From contig NZ_CP121473.1 of NCBI RefSeq assembly GCF_033954455.1, positions 2,094,501 through 2,158,500 on the forward strand: DNA of 64,000 nt, read 5' to 3'. The stretch is from Thiorhodovibrio litoralis. GTDB lineage: Bacteria; Pseudomonadota; Gammaproteobacteria; Chromatiales; Chromatiaceae. Each line of letters begins with the position of its first letter. Position 1 is the stretch's first letter. The notes beneath the pieces were generated by a model, which saw only the letters and a program-made list of their open reading frames with translations, made no database searches and was not told the origin of the DNA. This document shows positions 1 to 8,709 of this stretch, piece after piece. A program made the position numbers and the translations under genes.

Positions 1-1119
1 GACGCCGTTGGGCAGGCGGATGACGGTGTGCAGGTGGCACTTGTCCAGCAGCTCTTCCTTGATCTTGGCCTTGATACCCTCGCCGAACAGGAAGCCGTCC
101 GGCAGTACGACGCCGGCGCGTCCGCCGCCGGTTTGATCTGGCTCTTTCAGCAGCTTGTTCACAATCAGGGTCATGAACATGTCGGCGGTTTCGCGGGTGG
201 GCAGCAGGTAGTCGTTGCCGACGGTGTCGTCTTCCATGCCGCCGAAGGGCGGGTTGGTGATGACGCAGTCCACGCGCTCGCGCTTGGACCAACTATTCCA
301 GCCGTGGGCCAGGGTGTTGCGGTGCTCGATCATGCTCGGCACCTCAATGCCGTGGAGCATCAGATTGGTGGTGCAGAGCAGGTGCGGCAGCTGCTTCTTC
401 TCCATGCCGCGAATGCATTGGGCGATGGCGCGGCGGTCGTCGGGGCCGGAGTGCGCGTCGAGCTGGGCCTCAATATGGGCGATGGTGGCGGTGAGGAAGC
501 CGCCGGTGCCGCAGGCGGGGTCGAGCACGGTCTCGCGCCCGGTTTCTCGGTTGCCCAGGCGTGGGTTGACCCGGTCGACCATGAATTCGGTGATGGCGCG
601 CGGGGTGTAGAACTCGCCGGCGTTGCCGGCGCTGCGCAGGTCGTTTAAGACTTGCTCGTAGATGTCGCCGAGCTGGCCGCGGGCCTTGAGGTCGTGGAAG
701 TCGATGGCGGCTTCAAGCTTTTCGATCACGCCCAGCATCAGGGTGCCGGACTTCATGTAGTTGTTGGCGTCGACGAAGACCTCGCGCACCACCTTGGCGG
801 CGGGGTTGCCGGCCACGGGTAGTTCCTTGAGGCCGGGGAAGACAGTGTTGTTGACGTAGCCGATCAGGTCTCCGGCGGGGATCTGTGGCTTGTCGTCGAT
901 GTAGGCGGCCCAGTTGCGCCAGCGGCAGTCCTCCGGGATCGCGGAGCGATAGGCGCGGCCTTGAGTCTCGGCGTCGTCCTGCCAGCCGTCTTCGCACTGG
1001 TCGAAGATCTTCAGAAACAGCATCCAGGAGAGCTGGCCGATGCGCTGGGCGTCGCCGTCGACGCCATCGTCCTTGCGCATGATGTCCTGGATGGATTTGA
1101 TGGTGGTGCTGAGGTTCAT
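1..1119 (-). CDS. hsdM: Type I restriction-modification DNA methyltransferase subunit HsdM (partial, C-terminus beyond left edge)
   Basis: The frame is open from an ATG at 1119 to the window edge, giving the first 373 residues. The N-terminal helical region of HsdM/N6-adenine methylases is followed by the SAM-binding motif I DPACGTGGF near residues 200-208 and the catalytic motif IV NPPFGG near 289-294. In the family HsdM, with HsdS and HsdR, methylates adenine in a bipartite target. The start codon overlaps the stop of the upstream PIN-toxin gene (ATGA, 1116-1119), so the two are probably translationally coupled. No HsdS is visible and it would be expected past the left edge. The family call is secure. 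Confidence 0.95.
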   Translation of the reverse strand, partial: MNLSTTIKSIQDIMRKDDGVDGDAQRIGQLSWMLFLKIFDQCEDGWQDDAETQGRAYRSAIPEDCRWRNWAAYIDDKPQIPAGDLIGYVNNTVFPGLKELPVAGNPAAKVVREVFVDANNYMKSGTLMLGVIEKLEAAIDFHDLKARGQLGDIYEQVLNDLRSAGNAGEFYTPRAITEFMVDRVNPRLGNRETGRETVLDPACGTGGFLTATIAHIEAQLDAHSGPDDRRAIAQCIRGMEKKQLPHLLCTTNLMLHGIEVPSMIEHRNTLAHGWNSWSKRERVDCVITNPPFGGMEDDTVGNDYLLPTRETADMFMTLIVNKLLKEPDQTGGGRAGVVLPDGFLFGEGIKAKIKEELLDKCHLHTVIRLPNGV

Positions 1120-1559
1120 TGGGTCGTATCGGTGGTGCCGGTTGCGGAGACCGGCTGGTCGAAGGGCAGGACTTCCAGCCCGGGGACGCGGCTGAAGTCG
1201 CCCACGTCGGTGGTCAGTAAGGCGTGGCCGCTGGCGAGCGCGGTGGCGGCGATGTAGGCGTCGTTGGCACCCAGGGTGAGACCTTTCTGGCGCATGGCGG
1301 AAACCAGCTCGGCGTGGACACGAGCAATCTCCAAGGTGACGTCGAGGATGGGCAACGCGGCAAGCATGGTTTCCACCGATGCAGAGCGACAGATGCGCCG
1401 GCCTTCCGACGCCGAGCGATGCACGCCCACCAACAACTCCGATGCCGTGACGACACTGATGGCGGCATCGCCGTAATTCTGCCAGGGTGAGAAATCCAAC
1501 GCTGCGCTGGTGCTGCGCTCGACACGGATCAATACGCCGGTATCGATGATTAGGCCCAT
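1116..1559 (-). CDS. PIN-domain toxin (VapC-like), type II toxin-antitoxin
   Basis: 147-residue PIN-domain protein, predicted Mg2+-dependent RNase of the VapC type. The acidic residues expected for the active site are visible: D6 (IIDTGVLI), E41 (ASELLVG), D100 (GANDAYIA) and D118 (TTDVGDF). I chose the ATG at 1559 because the PIN fold begins there and a GAGG lies about nine bases upstream; the frame is open further upstream to 1739 but that part looks like non-coding shadow. It follows a Phd-type antitoxin gene by about 76 bp, and its stop codon overlaps the hsdM start. Position inside the hsd locus is unusual. Confidence 0.9.
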   Translation of the reverse strand: MGLIIDTGVLIRVERSTSAALDFSPWQNYGDAAISVVTASELLVGVHRSASEGRRICRSASVETMLAALPILDVTLEIARVHAELVSAMRQKGLTLGANDAYIAATALASGHALLTTDVGDFSRVPGLEVLPFDQPVSATGTTDTTQ

Positions 1560-1635
1560 CGGTCTCTGCCTCGGAGATGTCTTGGATCGATGGCCCGAGT
1601 TGGACGGATGCTGGGTGGGTGCCGGGCCGGGGAGA

Positions 1636-1908
1636 TCAGTCTTCCCAGGGGTCGCGATCCGGCACGATGGCGGATTGCGCATCGGCGATATCGCGCTCGA
1701 AGGCATCGGCATCGTCGCCGAGCTTCGGGATTTGGGCAAAGATGTCGTTCAGCTCCGAGACCTTGACGCGCTGCGGCGGTCCGGCGGGTACCAAGCGGGC
1801 GATGCGGCGTCCGCCCCGGGTGAGCTCGAAGCTGGCACCCTGGTAAGCGACCCGGTTTAGCATATCGGACAACTGTCGGGCGGCTTGGGTGACCTTGACT
1901 TGTTCCAT
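1636..1908 (-). CDS. Phd/YefM-family antitoxin
   Basis: 90-residue protein starting MEQVKVTQAARQLSDML, the usual opening of the Phd/YefM fold in which the N-terminal half binds DNA and the C-terminal tail wraps the toxin. The C-terminus is acidic and aspartate-rich. I placed the start at the ATG at 1908; the frame is open to 1962 but the extra 18 residues do not belong to the family. It precedes the PIN toxin at 1559-1116 and would be expected to repress the pair and neutralise the RNase. It sits between hsdR and hsdM, about 160 bp downstream of hsdR. Confidence 0.85.
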   Translation of the reverse strand: MEQVKVTQAARQLSDMLNRVAYQGASFELTRGGRRIARLVPAGPPQRVKVSELNDIFAQIPKLGDDADAFERDIADAQSAIVPDRDPWED

Positions 1909-2071
1909 GATGATTGGTCCGGGGTGCTTGTTCTGAGCTGTTGGGCGATGAGCAACTGCCAATGGGACATTTTGGGCAGCAGATAATCAGATAATCAGCG
2001 AATCAGGCGTTGTTGTAAAGACCGAATTGAGGGGCGGGGCGGCTTCGCCGTCCAAGGTTTTTCGCAAGTGC

Positions 2072-4534
2072 TCAAGCGCTGTCCTGGTAGAGCTGTTGCT
2101 CCAGCTCAGTCAGGGCCGCAGAAAACTTTTCGGGACTGCCGAAGATGCCTCGGCGAATTTGCGTCTTGCTGCCGAGGCGGTCGAAGGGTGGCAGCTCCAG
2201 AATCTTGGGGTCTTCAATGTCGGCGATGCCGTGGTCGGCGTACTTATCCAGCAGGGCTTCGAGCACGGCACGAGCCTCGGCTCCGTACTTTGCAAAGACG
2301 TTGCGCTTGCGAACCTTCTCGGCTCGCTCCCGGCGACTGAGGGGCGCTTGATCGAAGGCGATGTGTGCCACCAGGTCGAAGACGTCCAATGTCGCGCCAT
2401 TGGGCACGGCCTCGCGTAGAACCTCAATCGGTAGCCCCTGGTCTGCAAGCTCATCGAGCACGGCTTGCTTGCGCTCGGCGCCGGTCCAGCGGCGCAGGAA
2501 GTCGTTCAGAGATGCGAACTCTCGGCGCAGGTTGTGCTTGATGTCGTCGCGCAGCAATACGCGGTAGTTTTCCGTGACCAACTTGCCCTCTGCGTTGAGG
2601 TATTGAGAACGCTCGATGGCGGTGCGGACCTTGACATCGTCGATGATGTAGCGGGGACGGACTCCGGGGTCCTGGGTCCGCAGGCTGGCGGAATCGGTGG
2701 CAGTGGTTTCCTCTGCTTGGCCCTCGGTTCCAGTTCCGTCGCAGCCCGGATCGTCGGCGATGGCATCTTCCGGGATCAGGTCTTCGGGCGGGACGATGGG
2801 GTCGTCAGGCCCCGGCTCATGGACGGTCACCGGTTCGCCATCGAACTCCGGATCCTGGAACAACCGGGTGGCGTTCTTGAAGTCCATGATGGTGAAGTAG
2901 AGCTTGTTGTAGTCCTCGCGGATGCGGGTGCCTCGCCCAAGAATCTGCTTGAACTGGGTCATGGAGTTGATGTTCTGATCCAGCACGATGAGCTTGCAGG
3001 TCTTGGCATCGACGCCGGTGGAGAGAAGCTTGGAGGTGGTCGCAATGACCGGATAGGGCTCGTCGTTGTCGATGAAGTAGCCGAGCTGGGCTTTGCCTTC
3101 AGTGTCGTCGCCGGTGATGCGCACGACGTATCGACGGTTGGCGGCGGCGGCCGGGATCAAGTTGACCAATGCCTGGCGCATGCGCTCGGCGTGGGGCTGG
3201 TCGTCGCAGAAGACGATGGTCTTGGCCATGGGGTCGGTGGCCTTGAGGTACTCCCAAACGCGGCGGGCGACCAGCTCGGTACGTTGGGTCAGGGTGAGGC
3301 TGCGGTCGAAGTCCTTGGTGTTGTATTGGCGCTGCTCGACCAACTGGCCGTCGCGGTCGACCTTGCCCTGCTCCGGTGTGTAGCCGAGGGCGTCGGCGTC
3401 TGTCACCACGCGGATGACCTTGTAGGGGGCGAGGAAACCGTCCTCAATGCCCTGGCGCAGCGAGTAGGTATAGATGGGATTACCGAAGTATTTGAGATTG
3501 TACTCGGGGTCTTCGATCAGAGTTTTGCCCTTGGCCGGTCGCTTCTCTTTCGGCGTGGCAGTGAGACCGAGGTGGGTGGCTTGGTGGAAGTAGTCCAGCA
3601 CCTCGCGCCAAGCGGAGTCCTCGGCGGCGCTGCCGCGGTGGCACTCGTCTATGACCACCAGGTCGAAGAAGTCCGGCGGGAACTGGCGGTAGATCTGCTT
3701 CCACTCCTGATTGCCGGTGACCGCCTGATAGAGACTGAGATAGACCTCGTAACGGCGCTCGACAGTGCGATTACCGATCTTGTGCATCACCTCGCCGAAC
3801 GGGGCAAAGTCCTGCTGGATGGTCTGGTCGATGAGGATGTTGCGGTCGGCCAGGAAGAGGATGTGCCGCTTGCGCTTGGCCTTCCACAACCGCCAGATGA
3901 TCTGAAACGCGGTGTAGGTCTTGCCGGTGCCGGTGGCCATCACCAAAAGTATGCGCTCTTGACCGCAGGCGATAGCCTCAATGCTGCGGTTGATCGCGAC
4001 GCACTGGTAATAACGGGGCTCCTTGCCGCTGCCATCGGTGTGATACGGTTGAGCAACGAGTTCCTGCTGTGGTGACGACTTGATGCCCTTCCACTGTTGG
4101 TAAAGAGCCCAGAGATCATCGAACGCCGGAAAGGCGTCCATGGTGAGTTCACGCTCCACCGGTTGGGTGATGCCGGTGCGATCATGTAGCAGCAGAGACT
4201 TCCCGTTGCAGCTTGCGGCAAAGGGGGCGTCGAGCATCTCTGCATAATCCAGCGCCTGCTGCATGCCGTGGCCGACCGGGAAAACCGCGCGCTTGACCTC
4301 AATAACCAACAACGGAATGTTTCCGTTGGCATAGAGCACGAAGTCCGCCCGCTTGGGGCCACCCGTGACACCGGGTGTCTGTAGTCGATAGGCAAGGTTG
4401 CCGCGGACCATGACCCGGCCCGCAGTCAGGCTCACTTCTTCGCGAAACTGCTGCTGTGTCCAGCCCGCGGCGATCAGCGCTGGCGTAACGCATTTGGTGC
4501 AGATGTCGCGTTCGCTGAGGTCTCTGATTTCCAT
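2072..4534 (-). CDS. hsdR: Type I restriction enzyme R subunit HsdR
   Basis: 820-residue restriction and translocation subunit. In order: an N-terminal PD-(D/E)xK nuclease domain with RADF (D64) and IEVKR (E79, K81); an SF2 translocase with Walker A MATGTGKT at 199-206 and the DEAH-like box DECH at 296-299; the RecA2 motif ILGRGTR; then a helical C-terminal region for assembly with HsdM. The start ATG at 4534 (MEIRDLSER) follows GAGAAACGAGC, a plausible ribosome binding site; the frame is open upstream to 4636 but without family similarity. The family cuts unmethylated DNA after ATP-driven translocation. hsdM lies downstream on the same strand, separated by the Phd/PIN pair. Confidence 0.95.
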   Translation of the reverse strand: MEIRDLSERDICTKCVTPALIAAGWTQQQFREEVSLTAGRVMVRGNLAYRLQTPGVTGGPKRADFVLYANGNIPLLVIEVKRAVFPVGHGMQQALDYAEMLDAPFAASCNGKSLLLHDRTGITQPVERELTMDAFPAFDDLWALYQQWKGIKSSPQQELVAQPYHTDGSGKEPRYYQCVAINRSIEAIACGQERILLVMATGTGKTYTAFQIIWRLWKAKRKRHILFLADRNILIDQTIQQDFAPFGEVMHKIGNRTVERRYEVYLSLYQAVTGNQEWKQIYRQFPPDFFDLVVIDECHRGSAAEDSAWREVLDYFHQATHLGLTATPKEKRPAKGKTLIEDPEYNLKYFGNPIYTYSLRQGIEDGFLAPYKVIRVVTDADALGYTPEQGKVDRDGQLVEQRQYNTKDFDRSLTLTQRTELVARRVWEYLKATDPMAKTIVFCDDQPHAERMRQALVNLIPAAAANRRYVVRITGDDTEGKAQLGYFIDNDEPYPVIATTSKLLSTGVDAKTCKLIVLDQNINSMTQFKQILGRGTRIREDYNKLYFTIMDFKNATRLFQDPEFDGEPVTVHEPGPDDPIVPPEDLIPEDAIADDPGCDGTGTEGQAEETTATDSASLRTQDPGVRPRYIIDDVKVRTAIERSQYLNAEGKLVTENYRVLLRDDIKHNLRREFASLNDFLRRWTGAERKQAVLDELADQGLPIEVLREAVPNGATLDVFDLVAHIAFDQAPLSRRERAEKVRKRNVFAKYGAEARAVLEALLDKYADHGIADIEDPKILELPPFDRLGSKTQIRRGIFGSPEKFSAALTELEQQLYQDSA

Positions 4535-4739
4535 GCTCGTTTCTCGCCAACCCTGAATGTGATCGCTACAGCCAGCGCGCCGGGCAGGGGCGCAACTAGC
4601 GACCATCATACACTCAGTCACCGCACAGATGCTCAAACGCTCGGTCGATACCGCCGCGACGCAAGTTGCTGGTCAATTCGATCGATTCCGCAAGGGTTTC
4701 CTCATCCAGGAAACCGGGGGCGTACCACGTTCACCTCGC

Positions 4740-4772
4740 GGGAAATAGGCGGGAAATAGGCGGGAAATAGAG
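4740..4772. repeat. 11-bp short tandem repeat, three copies
   Basis: GGGAAATAGGC recurs at 4740, 4751 and 4762, an exact 11-bp period. It lies in decayed DNA between hsdR and the hsdM remnant. Confidence 0.8.
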
Positions 4773-4782
4773 GACGCACCAC

Positions 4783-4885
4783 CAAAAACTTGAGCATCCA
4801 GGCGACCTGGCCGATGCGCTTGGGCATCGCCATCGTCCTTGCGCATGATGTGCTGGATGAATTTGATGGTGGCGTTGAGGTTCAT
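4783..4885 (-). pseudogene. hsdM 5' remnant (frameshifted second copy of the HsdM N-terminus)
   Basis: Starting at the ATG at 4885 the translation reads MNLNATIKFIQHIMRKDDG, nearly the same as the start of the hsdM at 1119 (MNLSTTIKSIQDIMRKDDG). DNA similarity continues to about 4783 (RIGQVAWML), but an extra G shifts the frame after the GDAQ codons. The rest of the gene is absent. This is what is left of another hsdM copy; an XRE antitoxin-like gene lies directly upstream, as the PIN toxin does for the intact copy. Confidence 0.8.
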
Positions 4886-4922
4886 GGGTTCCGTGCTGCA
4901 GCGGGAATTTGGCTTTGTGGCT

Positions 4923-5309
4923 TCAGCGCTGGGCCTCGAGTCGCACGACGGTGCGGTTGCCGGTGGCGCTCGCATAGCGTTCAAGGGTGCGCAGGCTCGG
5001 CAGCGTTCGCCCGCTTTCCAGCCGCGCGATGGTGGATTGGGATGTGCCCATCCGTTCTGCGACCTCTGCTTGGCTTAATCCAGCTCGGATTCGAGCGGCG
5101 ATCAACTCGCGTGCAATGGCAAACTCGGTTTCAAGCGCGTCGTTCTCGTCGCGGGTCTGCGAATCGGCGAGCAGGCGTTTTTTGAGGGTGGTCCGTCTCC
5201 GGCATTTTGAGATCTTCGGGAACGGCGGAGTTGGCGGAATCACAGAGATTAGTCCCCGGCTCTTTGACGGTGGCAGTTTGTTGATTTGAGTCCGAGCAAG
5301 CGTCAGCAA
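4923..5309 (-). CDS. XRE-family helix-turn-helix antitoxin-like protein (HigA type), start uncertain or lost
   Basis: The C-terminal 75 residues are a clear Cro/C1-type HTH of the HigA kind: AARIRAGLSQAEVAERMG followed by TSQSTIARLESGRTLPSL. Relatives usually begin with an ATG just before TLKKRLLAD; here that codon is CGG, and the only in-frame ATG lies at 5309, giving a 53-residue leader of no recognisable family. The gene is therefore either started far upstream or has lost its start. No toxin partner is intact upstream. It ends 37 bp before the hsdM remnant. Confidence 0.6.
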   Translation of the reverse strand: MLTLARTQINKLPPSKSRGLISVIPPTPPFPKISKCRRRTTLKKRLLADSQTRDENDALETEFAIARELIAARIRAGLSQAEVAERMGTSQSTIARLESGRTLPSLRTLERYASATGNRTVVRLEAQR

Positions 5310-5506
5310 ACAGATCAGTTTGCTGCTGGCACCGGGCGTCGTTCAGTACCTGCCTCCAGTCCTTCTGTTGCATGCTGTAGCGGTCATCCTCAAAGTCCTC
5401 GGGACGGCCCTTATCCGTGAATTGGACAAGCTCATCGTTGTCAAAATAATAACGATACTCGCCGAAGTCGCTCTTGCGGAAATAGAACAGGGGTTTGCCA
5501 CCCTTT
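5131..5506 (-). pseudogene. Open frame without a start, probable gene remnant of unknown family
   Basis: A frame open from a stop at 5507-5509 reads KGGKPLFYFRKSDFGEYRYY and continues for about 60 protein-like residues before drifting into the region that overlaps the XRE gene in another frame. It has no start codon at its upstream end; the first ATG is at 5373. I do not recognise the family. It looks like the 3' part of a gene cut off by rearrangement next to the chemoreceptor promoter. Confidence 0.3.
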
Positions 5507-5653
5507 TAGAACCGGCAGCGCGTTGCGGACTCATGATAGTCAATCGCAGAGCGGTCGCATCAGCTACACTCTTCATGGGGCTTATTGGATTCCTGGCCTC
5601 TTGTGTATCGGATTCTCCCGGCTTTCCCTCAGACAATCAGAGCTAGCAGAACA

Positions 5654-8600
5654 ATGACTCACGCATCAGTTCGCCGTTTGCCCTTGCGTTACCGTTTGTT
5701 ACTTTCCTTTCTGCTGGTGGGCATTCTGCCGGCGACGGTGGTCACTGTCATTACCACCTGGAACGCGGCGGGAGCGCTGGAGGCTGGCGCGTTCAGTCGT
5801 TTGGAGTCGATCCGGGGGATCAAGCAGGCCCAGATTGAACGCTATTTTGAGGAGCGCAAGGGCGATATGGGCGTGCTGGTCGACCTGATCGGCACGCTGC
5901 GCAGCGAAGCCTTTCACCGCTTGACCGCCGTGCGCGAGATCAAGCGCGCCGCCGTGGAGCGCTACCTGACGGATGTGCTGAACCAGTCCCGCACCTTTGC
6001 CTCCGACGGCATGATCGTGGAGGCAATGCAAGGTTTCACCGGGGCTTTTGCGGAGCAAGGCCCGGCGGTGGCGGCTGTTCCCGGCGAGGTCGAGCGCCTG
6101 CGTGCCGCCTTGGCCGACTACTACCAGGGCCCCTTTGCGGAACGCTATGCGGAGCTGAACGGAACGCCGCCAGATTGGCAGGCGCTGCTCGATCCGCTGC
6201 CGGGTGCCGCTCTGGCCCTGCAAAATCTCTACATCGGCGATAACCCCAACCCCTTGGGCGAGAAACACCGCCTTGATGCCGCAAGCGACGGCTCGGCCTA
6301 TAGCGCACTGCATCGGCGCTTTCATCCGTGGATTCGCAGTTATCTGGAGGCCTTCGGCTACTACGACATCTTTTTGGTCAATAGCGGCAGTGGCGAGATC
6401 GTGTATTCGGTGTTCAAGGAGCTGGACTACGCCACCTCGCTGATGGATGGCCCATACGCCGAGACCAACTTTGCCGATGCCTTCCGCCGCGCCGATGCGG
6501 CACCGCCCGGGGAGGTGGTGTTGGTCGATTTCGCGCGCTACACGCCATCCTACGAGGCCCCCGCGGGCTTTGTCGCCACGCCCATCTTCAATGGCGATCA
6601 GCGCCTTGGAGTGGCTATCTTTCAGTTCCCCATCGACCGGCTCAACGCCATCATGGGTGAACGCGCGGGCCTCGGCAAAACCGGGGAAACCTATCTGGTC
6701 GGGGAAGATGGGCTGATGCGCTCCGATGCCTTTATCGATGCCGACGGTCGCAGCGTCGATGCCTCCTTCCGTCATCCCGAGCAGGGAGAAGTCGATACAG
6801 AAGCGACGCGCGAGGCTTTCGGCGGTCAGGCCGACACCCGCGTTATAAAGGGCTATGACGGCCACCCGGTGCTGTCCGCCTATGCCCCGCTGAATGTGGC
6901 CGGACTGCATTGGGCCATTCTCGCCGAGATTGACGTGGCCGAAGCCTTCAGCCCGCAATTGGCCGGCGAGGACTTTTACCGCAAATACATCGACCAGTAC
7001 GGCTACTACGACCTGCTGTTGGTCAATCCCGATGGTTACGTCTTCTACACCGTGGCCAAAGAGCCGGATTACGAGACCAACCTGAGCGACGGGGTTTATG
7101 CCCGCAGCAACCTCGGCGAGTTGTTCGGCCAAGTCTTGCAAAGCGGGGAATACGGCTTTGCTGACTATGCCCCTTATGCGCCTAGCAACGACCAGCCCGC
7201 AGGCTTTATTGCACAGCCGATCGTATACGATGGCCAGACCGAGCTGGTGGTGGCCCTGCAACTGCCGCTGGAGCCGATCAACCGCATCATGGCCATTCGC
7301 GACGGCATGGGCGAGACCGGCGAGTCCTATCTGGTCGGCCCCGATCATCGCATGCGCTCGGACTCTTTCCTCGATCCCACCGGCCGCAGCGTCGCCGCCT
7401 CTTTCGCCGGAACGGTCGACAAAAACGGCGTGCTGACCCAAGCGACCAAGGAAGCGCTGGCGGGCAAGAGCGGGACGCAAGTGATCGCCGATTACAACGA
7501 CAATCCGGTCCTCTCAGCCTATGCCCCGCTCGAGGTGGAAGGGACACGCTGGGCGCTGGTGGCGGAAATCGACGAGACCGAGGCCATGGCCGCAGTCAAT
7601 CGCCAGATCAAGGTGGTCGCCCTGGTGCTCGGCGCCGCCCTGCTGGCGATTCTGGCAGTGGCCCTGAGCATCACCCGCAGCATCACCCGCCCGCTCGGCG
7701 GCGAGCCGGAGCAGATGCTCGAGCTCAGTGAAGGCATCGCCAATGGCGATCTGTCCATGACCCTGGATGACCCGGATCGGCACACCGGCGTCTATGCGGC
7801 GATGGGGCGCATGGCGCACCGCTTGCGCGACATGGTTGAGCACATCCGCCAAACCAGTCAGGAGCTCTCCTCAGCGGCGGAACAGACCTCCGCCATCACC
7901 GAGCAAACCAGCCGCAGCGTCGACACCCAACAGAATCGCATCGATGAGCTTGCCACGGCGGTGAATGAAATGGCCGCCACGGTGGAGGAAGTCGCCCGCA
8001 ACGCCGCCGGTGCGGCCGAGGCCGCGCGCGAGGCGGATGACGCCAACCGCCAGGGTAGCGAGGTGGTGCAGCGCAGTATTTCCGCCATCGAAGAGCTGGC
8101 CGGTCATGTGCGCCAGGCCGCCACCGTGATGGCGGACGTAGAGTCGAGCAGCACTGAGATCGGATCCGTGCTGGAGGTGATTCGCTCCATCGCCGAGCAG
8201 ACCAATCTACTCGCGTTGAATGCCGCAATTGAAGCCGCTCGCGCTGGCGAGCAGGGCCGCGGCTTCGCCGTCGTGGCCGATGAGGTGCGCACCCTGGCCG
8301 CCCGCACCAGCGACTCCACCACCAACATCGAGCAGATGATTCACCAACTGCAAGACTCGACCCGGCGGGTCGTCGCCACCATGCAGAGCGGCAACGAGGC
8401 TTCCACCAAAGCCGTGGCGCATGCCGGCGAAGCGGGCAACGCGCTGCACAACATCGGCACCGCCACCTCGCGCATCAGCGAGATGAACATGCAAACTGCC
8501 AGCGCCGCAGAAGAGCAATCTGCGGTTGCCGAGGAGATCAACCGCAACATCACCGGAATTAGCGACGAGACCCATCAAACCGCCAATGGCGCACGCCAGA

Positions 8601-8674
8601 CGGCCGAGGCCAGTGGGCAACTCGCCGAGATGGCAGCGCGGCTGAGCGAGCTGGTGGCCTTTTTTAAGACCTGA
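5654..8674 (+). CDS. Methyl-accepting chemotaxis protein with duplicated periplasmic Cache-like sensor
   Basis: 1006-residue chemoreceptor. A transmembrane helix at about 11-35 is followed by a very long periplasmic region, a second helix near 652-675, a HAMP linker and a signalling domain whose tip ([18 protein letters not shown]) lies near 845-870. The periplasmic part holds two copies of one module: each has a GYYD..LVN segment, a YET/YAT-N segment, a PAGF stretch, a GETYLVG or GESYLVG.. DxxMRSD stretch and an [10 protein letters not shown]-type ending. The ATG at 5654 is chosen because the helix follows directly; an upstream TTG at 5585 is possible. It should signal to CheA through CheW. 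Ligand unknown. It is convergent with a hybrid histidine kinase. Confidence 0.9.
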   Translation: MTHASVRRLPLRYRLLLSFLLVGILPATVVTVITTWNAAGALEAGAFSRLESIRGIKQAQIERYFEERKGDMGVLVDLIGTLRSEAFHRLTAVREIKRAAVERYLTDVLNQSRTFASDGMIVEAMQGFTGAFAEQGPAVAAVPGEVERLRAALADYYQGPFAERYAELNGTPPDWQALLDPLPGAALALQNLYIGDNPNPLGEKHRLDAASDGSAYSALHRRFHPWIRSYLEAFGYYDIFLVNSGSGEIVYSVFKELDYATSLMDGPYAETNFADAFRRADAAPPGEVVLVDFARYTPSYEAPAGFVATPIFNGDQRLGVAIFQFPIDRLNAIMGERAGLGKTGETYLVGEDGLMRSDAFIDADGRSVDASFRHPEQGEVDTEATREAFGGQADTRVIKGYDGHPVLSAYAPLNVAGLHWAILAEIDVAEAFSPQLAGEDFYRKYIDQYGYYDLLLVNPDGYVFYTVAKEPDYETNLSDGVYARSNLGELFGQVLQSGEYGFADYAPYAPSNDQPAGFIAQPIVYDGQTELVVALQLPLEPINRIMAIRDGMGETGESYLVGPDHRMRSDSFLDPTGRSVAASFAGTVDKNGVLTQATKEALAGKSGTQVIADYNDNPVLSAYAPLEVEGTRWALVAEIDETEAMAAVNRQIKVVALVLGAALLAILAVALSITRSITRPLGGEPEQMLELSEGIANGDLSMTLDDPDRHTGVYAAMGRMAHRLRDMVEHIRQTSQELSSAAEQTSAITEQTSRSVDTQQNRIDELATAVNEMAATVEEVARNAAGAAEAAREADDANRQGSEVVQRSISAIEELAGHVRQAATVMADVESSSTEIGSVLEVIRSIAEQTNLLALNAAIEAARAGEQGRGFAVVADEVRTLAARTSDSTTNIEQMIHQLQDSTRRVVATMQSGNEASTKAVAHAGEAGNALHNIGTATSRISEMNMQTASAAEEQSAVAEEINRNITGISDETHQTANGARQTAEASGQLAEMAARLSELVAFFKT

Positions 8675-8709
8675 GGCGGGCCTGTCGCTTTTATACCCCC
8701 GAACTCAAC

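Noticed and set aside
2465-4075. Long open frame (536 codons) on the plus strand
   Set aside because: It is antisense to hsdR; its composition is that of GC-rich shadow and it has no domain or ribosome binding site.
5699-7480. Long open frame (593 codons) on the minus strand
   Set aside because: It is antisense to the chemoreceptor, whose domains are clear on the plus strand.
8675-8709. Terminator between the chemoreceptor and the hybrid kinase
   Set aside because: The 35-bp gap shows no stem with a T run on either strand.
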